Source: Caldicellulosiruptor kronotskyensis 2002 (GTDB lineage: Bacteria; Bacillota; Thermoanaerobacteria; Caldicellulosiruptorales; Caldicellulosiruptoraceae). Taken from it: a DNA stretch of 64,000 bases. Below the pieces are notes generated by a model that ran no database searches, was not told the DNA's origin, and was given only the letters and a program-made list of their open reading frames with translations. Shown here in pieces: positions 8,869 through 17,659 of this stretch (position 1 is the stretch's first letter; each line of letters opens with the position of its first letter). The stretch lies in NCBI RefSeq assembly GCF_000166775.1, contig NC_014720.1, positions 2,574,001 to 2,638,000 on the forward strand. Reading direction: 5' to 3'. Both the position numbers and the translations under genes were made by a program.

Positions 8869-9289
8869 TTTTCCACAAGTCCTTTCTTTGAAAGCTTTCT
8901 CTGCAAAAACCAAGGGCAAACCATTCACATGTTCGGCAGATACTCTCCAGCTGCTGTGGCAAAGCCTTTTTCAAAACATTATAAGCTTCATATGGCAACA
9001 CATCTTCTAAATCAGAAAGCCCATATAGCTTTAAAAGCTCAACTACTTTTTCATCATACTTTTTGACCTTTCCTTCAAACCTGCACTCTGTAGCAGCCAA
9101 ATTTGGGCAACATCTACAAATTTCATCTGGAAAAGATACAATTGTTATAGGCGCATTTTCAAGGTAAACACTTTTATAAACCCTCTCAAAATTTTCAACA
9201 AACTCTTTGCTATATCCTGCTCCTTTAAAGCCTAAAAAACACAAAAGATGATGTGCTCTGAGTATAATTGGCATTTTTGTTCTGTTCAT
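8861..9289 (-). CDS. DUF1284 domain protein
   Basis: The 142-residue protein has the DUF1284 start LRAHHLLCFLGFKG.GYS and clustered cysteines (CRCCPNLAATEC, CRTCEWFALGFC) that could bind a metal or Fe-S cluster. Function is unknown. The start is either the ATG at 9289 or the ATG five codons later (MPIILRAHHLL); neither has a strong ribosome binding site. It overlaps birA by 8 bases. A promoter-like TGGTATAAT lies about 30 bases upstream, so it may head its own transcript. Confidence 0.85.
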   Translation of the reverse strand: MNRTKMPIILRAHHLLCFLGFKGAGYSKEFVENFERVYKSVYLENAPITIVSFPDEICRCCPNLAATECRFEGKVKKYDEKVVELLKLYGLSDLEDVLPYEAYNVLKKALPQQLESICRTCEWFALGFCRESFQRKDLWKNG

Positions 9290-9319
9290 TTCTTTTCGGC
9301 AAACAAACTTTTTAATTTA

Positions 9320-9325
9320 ATTATA
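9320..9325 (-). promoter_or_regulatory. Extended -10 promoter upstream of the DUF1284 gene
   Basis: On the minus strand the sequence TGG TATAAT forms an extended -10 element about 30 bases before the DUF1284 start. No good -35 hexamer is present at 17 bases. It could drive the DUF1284-birA-folP-folK run separately from murA. Confidence 0.4.
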
Positions 9326-9358
9326 CCACAATTTTTCATCAAGGAAGACAAAATCCCT

Positions 9359-10603
9359 TTAAACTCTCTTTATCTTACCCCCAAGACTTGTAATGTTTTT
9401 CTCAAATTCAAAATACCCCCTGTCAACGTGAGATGCACCTTCAATCTCGCTTACACCTTCTGCACAGAGCGCTGCCAAAACAAGTGCAGCACCACCGCGC
9501 AAGTCTTTTGCTTCAACCTTTGCACCTTTGAGCTTTTTAACACCTTCAACCACTGCTACTCTTCCTTCCACTTTTATATTCGCACCCATTTTGACAAGCT
9601 CTCCAACGTGCAAAAATCTGTTTTCAAATATTGTCTCAATGATAACGCTTGTGCCTTTTGCTATACTTAGCATACTCATCATGGGTGCCTGCATATCAGT
9701 CGGAAAACCAGGGTAAGGCAGGGTTTTTATGTCTGTTGCCAAAATCCTGTCGGGTGCTTCAACGCGCACAGCATTTTCCCCTTCATAGACCTTCACACCA
9801 CTTTCTTTGAACTTGGCAATAATAGACCTTATATGCTCACAAATCACATTTGTAAGTTCAAGCTCTCCACCACACATTGCAGCCATTGCCATGTACGTTC
9901 CTGCTTCAATCCTGTCTGGAATTGGAACAAATGAGCAGCCAAAAAGCTTTTTCACACCCAAAACCCTGATGGTATCAGTGCCGGCACCCATTACTTTTGC
10001 GCCCATTGAGTTTAAAAAATTTGCAAGACACACAACCTCTGGCTCTGTCGCAGCGTTTTCTATTATGGTCTCCCCCTCTGCTAAAACGGCTGCTATCATG
10101 ATATTTTCAGTTGCACCCACGGACGGAAAGTCTAAATATACCTTAGCACCTTTTAGCTTTTTAACCTTTGCTTCAATGTACCCTTGATTGAGTTTAATCT
10201 CTGCACCAAGCTGGGAAAGCCCTTTTATGTGAAGGTCAATGGGTCGTGTGCCAATGTTACACCCGCCCGGCATACCCAGCACAACCTTTTTCCCACGCGC
10301 AAGAAGGCTTCCTAAAAGAAGTATTGAAGCTCTGAGTTTGTTTACCCCATCTACGTTTATATCACCGTTTTTGATATCAGGAGTGATTTGCAGTTTGCCG
10401 TCCTCAATTTTTACATCGCACCCACAATGTGAAAGAAGCTGCAAAAGCACCTTGATGTCTTCCAAAAGCGGCACATCCAGAATTTCAACCATATCATACG
10501 ACAGCAAAGATGCTGTCAAAAGTGGTAAAATCGCATTTTTCGAGCTGTGAATCTTTATTGAGCCAGAAATCTTATTTGCACCTTCTATTATAAATTTCGA
10601 CAT
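9359..10603 (-). CDS. murA: UDP-N-acetylglucosamine 1-carboxyvinyltransferase
   Basis: MurA transfers enolpyruvate from PEP to UDP-GlcNAc, the first committed step of peptidoglycan synthesis. The 414-residue sequence has two EPSP-synthase-like halves. The catalytic cysteine loop is present as MPGGCNIGTRPID, so fosfomycin sensitivity is expected. Other matches are the SKNAILPLL start, FPTDMQAPMMS, and LRGGAALVLAAL near the C-terminus. The ATG has CGAGGAG upstream. Firmicutes often have a second murA paralogue; none is in this window. Confidence 0.96.
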   Translation of the reverse strand: MSKFIIEGANKISGSIKIHSSKNAILPLLTASLLSYDMVEILDVPLLEDIKVLLQLLSHCGCDVKIEDGKLQITPDIKNGDINVDGVNKLRASILLLGSLLARGKKVVLGMPGGCNIGTRPIDLHIKGLSQLGAEIKLNQGYIEAKVKKLKGAKVYLDFPSVGATENIMIAAVLAEGETIIENAATEPEVVCLANFLNSMGAKVMGAGTDTIRVLGVKKLFGCSFVPIPDRIEAGTYMAMAAMCGGELELTNVICEHIRSIIAKFKESGVKVYEGENAVRVEAPDRILATDIKTLPYPGFPTDMQAPMMSMLSIAKGTSVIIETIFENRFLHVGELVKMGANIKVEGRVAVVEGVKKLKGAKVEAKDLRGGAALVLAALCAEGVSEIEGASHVDRGYFEFEKNITSLGGKIKRV

Positions 10604-10788
10604 TTATTTTTCTCCTCGTCTTAAAGTTTTGTTTATTATAGTAGTATTGAAATCTTTTTATGGTTTTAGACAAAAAGTTTTATATAATTTTTAGATACTA
10701 TTTTAAAAAGAAATATTAGCAAAAAGGTCACATCTTGTATTATAATAGAAGTAACAAAAGAAATTTTTGGGTTAAAGGAGTGAACTAA
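10604..10788. promoter_or_regulatory. Divergent promoter region between murA and the MCP gene
   Basis: This 185-base gap separates two divergent genes. A TATAAT -10 for murA lies on the minus strand at 10640-10635. A TATAAT for the MCP gene lies on the plus strand at 10741-10746, about 43 bases before its ATG, with AAAGGAG as ribosome binding site. Neither has a good -35 at 16-18 bases. I see no sigma-D (flagellar) promoter pattern for the MCP gene. Confidence 0.4.
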
Positions 10789-12066
10789 ATGCCACCAAAA
10801 AATGAGCAAAATGGCGCTGTCAAAAAAGGAGTTATAAGTCTTACATATGTTGCTTTAGCTTTTATTATTGTACTTGACATCATACTTGGCATTATAATGC
10901 CAACAGCCAAATTAAAACTCTATTCTATCGTAGTTGCAACAGTTACATTTTTACTGACACTTTCACTGACTGCTTTTATGATTCGTTATGAGATGAACAA
11001 AATGATTTTAAAGCTTGAAGATGTTCTTGAAAAAATCAAAAACGGGGATTACAGCAAACTGATTTCGTCAAAAGAGTTCGGCAACATCCAGAGAGTAGCA
11101 TCGAGCGTAAACATTGTTCTTTCGGATATAAAGACGCTTATTGAAAGCTTTTTTGACCTGTCAAACGCAATTGTCGGTGCGTCCAAAAAGGTTACAAAGA
11201 CATCTGAAGAAGCAGCCGCTGCAATTGAAGAGATTGCAAAGACAGTTGAAGAAATTGCAAAAGGTGCATCCCAGCAAGCTGAAGAAGCACAGCATGGTGT
11301 TTTGCTTGTAAATAACCTTTCTGAACAGATAAATGCTGTGTCTGAAAGCTACAACGGTGTGATTGAAGAGGCAAACAAGATTGATGTCCTCAATAAAGAT
11401 GGAATTGAGAAGATGAGTATACTTAGGGAAAAGAGCGAAATTGCCGTGTCAACAGCTGAAAAGGTAATCGACACTATCCTGTCTTTTATAGAGAGAATCA
11501 AAAATATCTCCAACTTTGTTGAGGTTATCAACACAATTGCTGAGCAGACAAACCTCTTGGCCTTGAATGCTGCAATTGAGGCAGCAAGAGCAGGTGAAGC
11601 AGGAAGAGGGTTTGCAGTTGTTGCAGACGAGGTCAGAAAACTTGCCGACCAGAGCAAAAAGGCAGCAGATGAGATAAATTCTATTGTTGATGTGATTTTG
11701 GGTGAGACAGAAAATACAATAAAAATAATAGATGAGATAAAAGAGGCAGCGCTCGGTCAGAAAGATGCAGTGGTTGAATCACAGCAGTCTTTTTCAAAAA
11801 TCTCTGATGAGATAAACGCAATTGTAGAAAAGACATATGTTGTAAAAGAAGCACTCAGTAGAATGGAAGAGGCAAGAAATGCAGTTATTCGCGCAATAGA
11901 GAGCATATCTTCTGTGTCTGAAGAGACGGCTGCGGCTTCACAAGAGGTTGCGGCAACTGTTGAAAATCAGTTAAACTCAATAAACGAAATGAAATACTCT
12001 GCACAGTCGTTGCAAAAGCTTGTTGATGAGCTTGAAAAGAGACTTAAGAAGTATAAGATACGATAA
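10789..12066 (+). CDS. Methyl-accepting chemotaxis protein without an extracellular sensor domain
   Basis: The 425-residue protein has two adjacent transmembrane helices (about residues 15-35 and 40-62) with almost nothing between them, so there is no periplasmic ligand-binding domain. A HAMP-like linker (about 63-115) leads to a long cytoplasmic signalling coiled coil. The conserved hairpin tip is present as [26 protein letters not shown], followed by [15 protein letters not shown]. It should control CheA and sense a membrane or cytoplasmic cue. It is transcribed alone and ends at a strong terminator. No other chemotaxis gene is adjacent. Confidence 0.93.
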   Translation: MPPKNEQNGAVKKGVISLTYVALAFIIVLDIILGIIMPTAKLKLYSIVVATVTFLLTLSLTAFMIRYEMNKMILKLEDVLEKIKNGDYSKLISSKEFGNIQRVASSVNIVLSDIKTLIESFFDLSNAIVGASKKVTKTSEEAAAAIEEIAKTVEEIAKGASQQAEEAQHGVLLVNNLSEQINAVSESYNGVIEEANKIDVLNKDGIEKMSILREKSEIAVSTAEKVIDTILSFIERIKNISNFVEVINTIAEQTNLLALNAAIEAARAGEAGRGFAVVADEVRKLADQSKKAADEINSIVDVILGETENTIKIIDEIKEAALGQKDAVVESQQSFSKISDEINAIVEKTYVVKEALSRMEEARNAVIRAIESISSVSEETAAASQEVAATVENQLNSINEMKYSAQSLQKLVDELEKRLKKYKIR

Positions 12067-12137
12067 AAAATGGAATTATTCACTTAATTTTCGGAAAAAC
12101 TATTTTTTATTAATTAACTCTTCTAAAAACATCTAAA

Positions 12138-12170
12138 ATGCCCTGGGATAGCAATACCTCCCCAGGGCAT
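12138..12170. terminator. Bidirectional-type terminator between the MCP and ABC exporter genes
   Basis: The inverted repeat ATGCCCTGGG / CCCAGGGCAT (10 bp, 13-base loop) lies between convergent genes. On the plus strand it is followed by ATATCTTTTTT and on the minus strand by TTTAGATG, so it best serves the MCP gene. Confidence 0.8.
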
Positions 12171-12193
12171 ATATCTTTTTTGTTTAAAATTTT

Positions 12194-14080
12194 TCATCCT
12201 GCAAGCTCTTCTTCCTTTTCGAATTGACTGTAGTAAAGCTGAGCGTAAAAACCGCCTTTTTGTAAAAGTTCTTTGTGTGTGCCCTGCTCAACGATATCTC
12301 CATGGTCCATAACCAAAATCAAATCTGCATTTCGTATTGTTGATAGTCTGTGGGCTATTATGAAAGATGTCCTTCCTTTCATGAGATTGTCCATTGCCTT
12401 TTGTATCTGCAGTTCAGTCAATGTATCAACAGAGCTTGTTGCTTCATCAAGAATCAAAATCTTCGGGTCTTTTAAGATTGCTCTTGCAATGGTAAGAAGC
12501 TGTTTTTGTCCTTGAGAGATATTTGTTGTCTCTTCATTGAGCACTGTATCATAACCCTGTGGCAGTGTTCTTATAAAATGGTCTGCATGCGCAAGCTTTG
12601 CCGCTCTTATCACCTCATCATCTGTCGCATCAGGTTTCCCGTAGCGAATATTATCTTTTATTGTACCATTGTACAGCCATGTGTCCTGCAATACCATTCC
12701 AAAAAGCGACCTCAAATCTTCACGTTTGAACTCTCTTATATCATGCCCATCTATCAAAATCGCACCATCATTCACATCGTAATACCTCATCAAAAGCTTT
12801 ACAATAGTGGTTTTACCTGCACCTGTCGGACCAACAATTGCAATCTTCTGCCCAGCTTTGATTTTTGCTGAAAAGTTATTTATAACAACTTTGTCTGGCT
12901 TGTAGCCAAACTTGACGTTTCTAAACTCTACATCGCCTTTTATGCTGTCAAGTTCAATCTGTGGATTTGGTGTATCTGGCACCTCTTCCTCTTCTTCTAA
13001 AAACTCAAAAACTCTTTCGCTACAAGCAGCTGTTTGCTGAAGGATGTTTGAAATATTTGCAATCTGGGCAATTGGCTGTGTGAACGACCTTATATACTGT
13101 ACAAACGCCTGAATGTCGCCAATCTCAATTGTACCTTTTATTGTAAGGTAACTACCAAGTACTGTCACAACAACATACCCAAGATTACCTATGATATTCA
13201 TAAGCGGCATCATAACGCCTGTCAAAAACTGTGATTTCCAAGCAGCATCATAAAGTTTGTTGTTGAAAAAGTTAAACTTCTCTATTGTCTTTTTCTCAGC
13301 ATTAAATGCTTTTATAACAACATGCCCGCCGTATGCTTCTTCAATATGACCGTTTACATGCCCTAAATATTCTTGCTGTTGCATGAAAAACTTTTGCGAT
13401 TTTCCAATAATTAACGCAACAACAGAAAAAGAAATTGGAATTATTAGCAGTGCAACCAATGTCATCAAGACATTTATACTCAGCATCATTACAAGTGCGC
13501 CGATAACCATGGTTGTTGAGGTTATTATCTGTGTCAGGCTCTGATTTAAAGTCTGTGTGAGTGTGTCAACATCGTTTGTGATTCTTGAAAGTATCTCCCC
13601 TTGGTTTGTGCTCTCAAAGTACTTCAAGGGGAGTCTATTTATCTTTTGTGAAATTTCTTTTCTGAGCCTGTATGTTAGCTTCATTGAAACGCCAGACATT
13701 ATCCAGCCCTGAATGTAGCCAAAAAGAGCACTTACAATATACAGCCCCAGCAAAATTAAAACGATTTTACCAACATACTCAAAGTCAATGCCATTTCCTG
13801 TGCCTGTTATTCTATTCATGATGCCTTCGAATATCTTTGTAATTGCCTTGCTGAGGATTTTAGGTCCTGCAATTGAAAATGCAGCAGACAGCATTGCAAG
13901 AACAATCACTGCAATAATTGAAAACTTGTAAGCAGATAGATACTTTATGAGCTTTTTCATAGCAGTCTTAAAATCCTTTGGCTTTTCACCTACAAATGTT
14001 GGACCCATAGGCCCACCAGGCCCACGTCTTCTTGGTCTTTGTATATGAGGTCTGTACGATGTTGTCTGTTTTTCGCTCAT
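12194..14080 (-). CDS. ABC exporter half-transporter, subunit with intact ATPase motifs
   Basis: A type IV (ABCB-like) exporter half of 628 residues: six transmembrane helices (about 55-350) and a C-terminal ATPase. Walker A is GPTGAGKTT, the signature is the variant NISQGQKQ, Walker B and catalytic Glu are ILDEATSSVD, and the H-loop histidine is present in IAHRLSTI. A proline/arginine/glycine-rich N-terminal tail (RPRRRGPGGPMGP) precedes the first helix. Its ATG overlaps the stop of the partner gene by four bases (ATGA), the classic layout of heterodimeric exporters such as BmrC/BmrD. The substrate is probably a drug or lipid. Confidence 0.93.
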   Translation of the reverse strand: MSEKQTTSYRPHIQRPRRRGPGGPMGPTFVGEKPKDFKTAMKKLIKYLSAYKFSIIAVIVLAMLSAAFSIAGPKILSKAITKIFEGIMNRITGTGNGIDFEYVGKIVLILLGLYIVSALFGYIQGWIMSGVSMKLTYRLRKEISQKINRLPLKYFESTNQGEILSRITNDVDTLTQTLNQSLTQIITSTTMVIGALVMMLSINVLMTLVALLIIPISFSVVALIIGKSQKFFMQQQEYLGHVNGHIEEAYGGHVVIKAFNAEKKTIEKFNFFNNKLYDAAWKSQFLTGVMMPLMNIIGNLGYVVVTVLGSYLTIKGTIEIGDIQAFVQYIRSFTQPIAQIANISNILQQTAACSERVFEFLEEEEEVPDTPNPQIELDSIKGDVEFRNVKFGYKPDKVVINNFSAKIKAGQKIAIVGPTGAGKTTIVKLLMRYYDVNDGAILIDGHDIREFKREDLRSLFGMVLQDTWLYNGTIKDNIRYGKPDATDDEVIRAAKLAHADHFIRTLPQGYDTVLNEETTNISQGQKQLLTIARAILKDPKILILDEATSSVDTLTELQIQKAMDNLMKGRTSFIIAHRLSTIRNADLILVMDHGDIVEQGTHKELLQKGGFYAQLYYSQFEKEEELAG

Positions 14081-16338
14081 GCCAGTAATTCCTCCTCTGG
14101 AAGCTGTGAAATAGCAATATCGCGATATGTCTCACAGCTTTTTAAAAGTTCTTCATGCCTGCCAATACCAGCAATTTTCCCATCTTCAAGAACTATTATC
14201 TGGTCTGCATGAATTAATGTTGCTATCCTCTGTGATACTATTATCACTGTTTTGTCCTTTAGCTTTTCTTTTAAAGCTCTTCTGAGCTTCAGTTCAGTTC
14301 TGAAATCAAGTGCTGAAAAGCTCTCATCAAATATATAAATATCAGGATTTTTTACAAGCGCTCTTGCAATTGAAAGTCTTTGTTTTTGCCCACCTGAGAC
14401 GTTGCTTCCACCTTGTGCAATCTCAGTATCAAACTTTTGCGGCTTTTCTTCTATGAACTCAAGCGCCTGGGCAATCTCAGCAGCCAGCCTTAAATCCTCA
14501 TCTGTTGCATTGTCGTTGCCAATCTTGAGGTTTGATTTGATAGTGCCACTAAAAAGCCAGCTCTTTTGAGGAACATATCCTATTTTTGCCCTCAAATCTT
14601 CAAGATTTACTTTTTTCACATCAACACCATTTACCAAAACCTGACCTTCTGTTGCATCATAAAATCTCATAATAAGATTTACAAGAGTGCTTTTACCACT
14701 TCCTGTTCTACCAATTATTCCAACCGTCTGACCAGGCAAGATTTTAAAATTTATATTTTGCAGAACATACTCTTCTGCGCCTGGGTATTTGAATGATACA
14801 TTTCTAAACTCTACCATACCCTTCATATCTTCTCTGAACTTTTCAGGTTTTTCAGGATTCTTAATTGTAGGCTCTGTTGAAAGAACCTCTTCAATACGTC
14901 TTGCAGAAACAGCAGCTCTTGGAACAAGAATAAAGAGCATTGAAAGCATCAAGAACGAAAAGATTATCTGTATAGAATACTGCATAAACGCAAGCATATC
15001 GCCAACCTGCATACTTGAATTTTCAATATAATGTGCTCCAACCCATACAATCAAAAGGGTTGTGCCGTTCATTATAAACATCATGGACGGGAAAAGCACT
15101 GCCATTGCCCTGTTGATAAAAAGTCCTACTTTTGTAAGGTCTTTGTTTGCCTCATCAAATCGTTCTTCTTCAAATTTTTGAGCATTGAATGCACGAACAA
15201 CCATAATTCCAGACAGGTTCTCTTTTGCAACAAGGTTAAGCCTGTCTATCAGCTTTTGCATTAGCATAAATTTGGGCATTGCAATAGCGTACAAAATCAT
15301 TATAAGTCCCAGAAGAACAATCACAGCAAGCGCAATAATCCACGACATTGAATGGCTCTTTGAAAGAGCTTTGAACACACCGCCAACTCCCATCACAGGT
15401 GCAAAGAATATCATTCTTATTCCAATTACAAAAAGCATCTGAATTTGCATGATATCGTTTGTCGTTCTTGTGATGAGTGATGCTGTCGAAAACTTATCAA
15501 ACTCCTCAATAGAAAAGCTTTCAACCTTGGAAAATACATCTTTTCTCAAATCTCTTGCAACACCAGCTGCAGACCTTGCTGCAAAAAATGCAACTAAAAT
15601 GGTTGAGATAGCTGACACTAATGTCAAAAGAAGCATAAAAAGACCCATCCTGATAATATACATTGTCTGCTTTTTGCCTATATCTATACCAATTTTTTTA
15701 TACTCATCTTTTATTGCAGAGGCTGCGGCCTGAACTATCATACTGTCACCAAGCGATGAAAACTTTTTATTTATCTCCTCTTGAATCTGGTCTACCTGCT
15801 GCTGCGGAAGCTGTTTTAATAGGGCAAAAAGGTCAATATTTGCAGGTATTTGCCTGCCGTTAAAGTTAATAACTCCATTTTTCGCCTCTTTTTTCATCTT
15901 CTCTATTCCTGCAACAGCCAAAATTGCCTTGCCCATGTCAACATTAATTTTATCAATTTTTTCTTTATCTTTTGTTTTTAGTACATAAATATCTTCATTC
16001 GATAATATTGGATATTTCTTTTTATAACTTTCATAGTCAGAAGAAGTTTTTGTCACAAGTTCGTACATAGAAAGAATCTCATCTTTTTTGCTCTGTGGAA
16101 TAAACAAGAGAACCTTTTCCATAGTAGAACTCGATATTGCCTCTGGTGTTGCATCTTCAATACCACTTTGCTGAATTCCGATATTCACTATCTTTGACAT
16201 ATAATCTGGTAATGTAAGTTCGCTCATGGCTTGAATAAATACGAACAAAATTGCTGCTAATACAAGCAAAGTATAAGGTTTTAGGTATTTTAGTACTCTT
16301 TTCAACTTGCTATCACCCTTTTTGTTAAAATTTTTCAA
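14077..16338 (-). CDS. ABC exporter half-transporter, subunit with degenerate H-loop and long external loop
   Basis: The partner half, 753 residues. Walker A is GRTGSGKST, the signature is VSGGQKQR and Walker B is IFDESFSALD, but the H-loop histidine is replaced by glutamine (SQRIATL), as expected for the degenerate site of an asymmetric exporter. Between the first two membrane helices (about residues 45-225) there is an unusual ~180-residue hydrophilic, lysine-rich segment that should lie outside the cell. It overlaps the 3' end of the MarR gene by 14 bases, so regulator and exporter form one transcript. Confidence 0.92.
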   Translation of the reverse strand: MKNFNKKGDSKLKRVLKYLKPYTLLVLAAILFVFIQAMSELTLPDYMSKIVNIGIQQSGIEDATPEAISSSTMEKVLLFIPQSKKDEILSMYELVTKTSSDYESYKKKYPILSNEDIYVLKTKDKEKIDKINVDMGKAILAVAGIEKMKKEAKNGVINFNGRQIPANIDLFALLKQLPQQQVDQIQEEINKKFSSLGDSMIVQAAASAIKDEYKKIGIDIGKKQTMYIIRMGLFMLLLTLVSAISTILVAFFAARSAAGVARDLRKDVFSKVESFSIEEFDKFSTASLITRTTNDIMQIQMLFVIGIRMIFFAPVMGVGGVFKALSKSHSMSWIIALAVIVLLGLIMILYAIAMPKFMLMQKLIDRLNLVAKENLSGIMVVRAFNAQKFEEERFDEANKDLTKVGLFINRAMAVLFPSMMFIMNGTTLLIVWVGAHYIENSSMQVGDMLAFMQYSIQIIFSFLMLSMLFILVPRAAVSARRIEEVLSTEPTIKNPEKPEKFREDMKGMVEFRNVSFKYPGAEEYVLQNINFKILPGQTVGIIGRTGSGKSTLVNLIMRFYDATEGQVLVNGVDVKKVNLEDLRAKIGYVPQKSWLFSGTIKSNLKIGNDNATDEDLRLAAEIAQALEFIEEKPQKFDTEIAQGGSNVSGGQKQRLSIARALVKNPDIYIFDESFSALDFRTELKLRRALKEKLKDKTVIIVSQRIATLIHADQIIVLEDGKIAGIGRHEELLKSCETYRDIAISQLPEEELLA

Positions 16339-16774
16339 GCTGTTCTCGGTCTAAAATATTTTTAAGAGTTTCAAAACCTTCGATAATTTTATCTATTTCC
16401 TGTTCTGTTGCCTTGCTGAGTAAATTTTCAAACTGTTTTTCAGCTTCTTTAAAATGCTTTTTTAAACTATCTTTAAATTTTTGAGTTGTTCTAACCCACA
16501 CAACTCTTCTATCTTCTGTACTTCTGGATCTTTCAATATATCCAAGTTTTTCTAATTTATCTAAAATTCCCGAAACTGTTGAGTTGGAAAGCCCTAAAAC
16601 ATTGCTCAAATCTCCAACTTTCATCTCACCATTTTTGTCAAGAACACTCATAATCATCCAATGAGAAGCAGGTATCTCAACATCATCACCTCTGTATTTA
16701 AGTGCATCCCGAACTTTTATTGATACCTCTTTCAGCAGCTTCAAAAGTTTAATCTTTTTTTCTCTTAATTCCAT
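16325..16774 (-). CDS. MarR family repressor of the ABC exporter operon
   Basis: A winged-helix regulator of about 149 residues: KVGDLSNVLGLSNSTVSGILDKLEKLGYIERSRSTEDRRVVWVR is the MarR recognition helix and wing, written here only to show the DR.. V pattern. It is first in the operon with the two exporter genes and probably represses them. I choose the ATG at 16774, which follows GGTGGTG, rather than the GTG codons just upstream. A strong promoter and two direct repeats that could be its operators lie immediately upstream. Confidence 0.9.
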   Translation of the reverse strand: MELREKKIKLLKLLKEVSIKVRDALKYRGDDVEIPASHWMIMSVLDKNGEMKVGDLSNVLGLSNSTVSGILDKLEKLGYIERSRSTEDRRVVWVRTTQKFKDSLKKHFKEAEKQFENLLSKATEQEIDKIIEGFETLKNILDREQLEKF

Positions 16775-16796
16775 TAACACCACCACGTAACATATT

Positions 16797-16872
16797 ATTT
16801 TGAACCGAATATTTCGAATAAAAATAATTTGGAAACGAATTATATTTTACTCTTTGAATAGAAAGTTGTCAA
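16797..16872 (-). promoter_or_regulatory. Promoter and paired operators for the MarR-exporter operon
   Basis: On the minus strand TTGACA (16872-16867), a 17-base spacer and TAAAAT (16849-16844) form a near-consensus promoter. Just downstream are two 14-base direct repeats, ATTCGTTTCCAAAT (16840-16827) and ATTCGGTTCAAAAT (16810-16797), which match at 12 of 14 positions and start 30 bases apart, about three helical turns. Between them is another ATTCGAAAT. The layout suits autorepression by the MarR protein. Confidence 0.65.
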
Positions 16873-16917
16873 TATGTTAAAATTAATGCAGATTTCAAAA
16901 AAGGGTGAAGATATCAA

Positions 16918-17595
16918 TTGTCAGATTTATACATTAAAAGCGAAAATCCTTTTAAATTCAACGTAGTTGAAAAGTTTGTGAGCATTGAAGGAGAAGGTAT
17001 AAGAAGTGGATATCCTGCAGTATTTGTGCGGTTTGCAGGATGCAACCTTAGATGTTCTTGGTGTGATACAAAGTATGCAAATGAAAATCCAGAATACGAA
17101 GAAATTGATATTGATAATCTCATGAACTTTATCACTTCAACAGGGATTAAAAGAGTTACACTCACAGGCGGAGAGCCTCTTATCCAGCCTTACATTTACT
17201 TATTGATAGACAGGTTAATCAGCGAAGGATTTGAGGTCAACATCGAAACAAATGGTTCTGTCAGCATAAAGCATGTGCCGAGAGATGCCATTATCACCAT
17301 GGACTACAAGTGCCCATCAAGCGGCATGGAACACAGGATGATTGTTAATAATATACATTTACTTGGTGAGAAAGATGTGATCAAGTTTGTTGTTGCTACG
17401 TATGAGGATTTAAAGACTGCTGAAAGAATTATAAAGACATTCAAACCAAGATGTAACATCTATTTTAGCCCTGTTTTTGGAAAGATAGAACCAAGGGAGA
17501 TTGTAAAGTTTGTACTTGAAAATGGGCTTTTTGAGGCAAGGGTTCAGCTTCAACTTCACAAGATAATCTGGTCAGAGAATAGCAGAGGGGTATGA
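16918..17595 (+). CDS. queE: 7-carboxy-7-deazaguanine synthase (radical SAM)
   Basis: QueE converts 6-carboxytetrahydropterin to 7-carboxy-7-deazaguanine in queuosine synthesis. The 225-residue protein starts with FVSIEGEG, has the radical-SAM cluster motif CNLRCSWCDT, and TLTGGEPL. The start is a TTG with AAGGGTGAAG upstream. queC, which acts next in the pathway, is 2.1 kb downstream on the same strand, but the two are separated by a terminator and by the oppositely oriented ttuA-ttuB pair. I see no queD or queF. Confidence 0.95.
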   Translation: MSDLYIKSENPFKFNVVEKFVSIEGEGIRSGYPAVFVRFAGCNLRCSWCDTKYANENPEYEEIDIDNLMNFITSTGIKRVTLTGGEPLIQPYIYLLIDRLISEGFEVNIETNGSVSIKHVPRDAIITMDYKCPSSGMEHRMIVNNIHLLGEKDVIKFVVATYEDLKTAERIIKTFKPRCNIYFSPVFGKIEPREIVKFVLENGLFEARVQLQLHKIIWSENSRGV

Positions 17596-17604
17596 AAAAT
17601 CAAA

Positions 17605-17651
17605 GGGTTGCCAAAAGTTTTTACTTGAGTTTTAATTAGTTTTGGCAACCC
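17605..17651. terminator. Terminator between queE and ttuA
   Basis: A perfect 12-bp inverted repeat (GGGTTGCCAAAA / TTTTGGCAACCC) is followed on the plus strand by GTTTTATTTTA. It lies between convergent genes; the minus-strand flank is also T-rich, so it may act in both directions. Confidence 0.85.
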
Positions 17652-17659
17652 GTTTTATT

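Noticed and set aside
8869-8928. birA start at 8928
   Set aside because: It would lie entirely inside the DUF1284 gene; the ATG at 8868 has a ribosome site and gives the normal winged-helix start.
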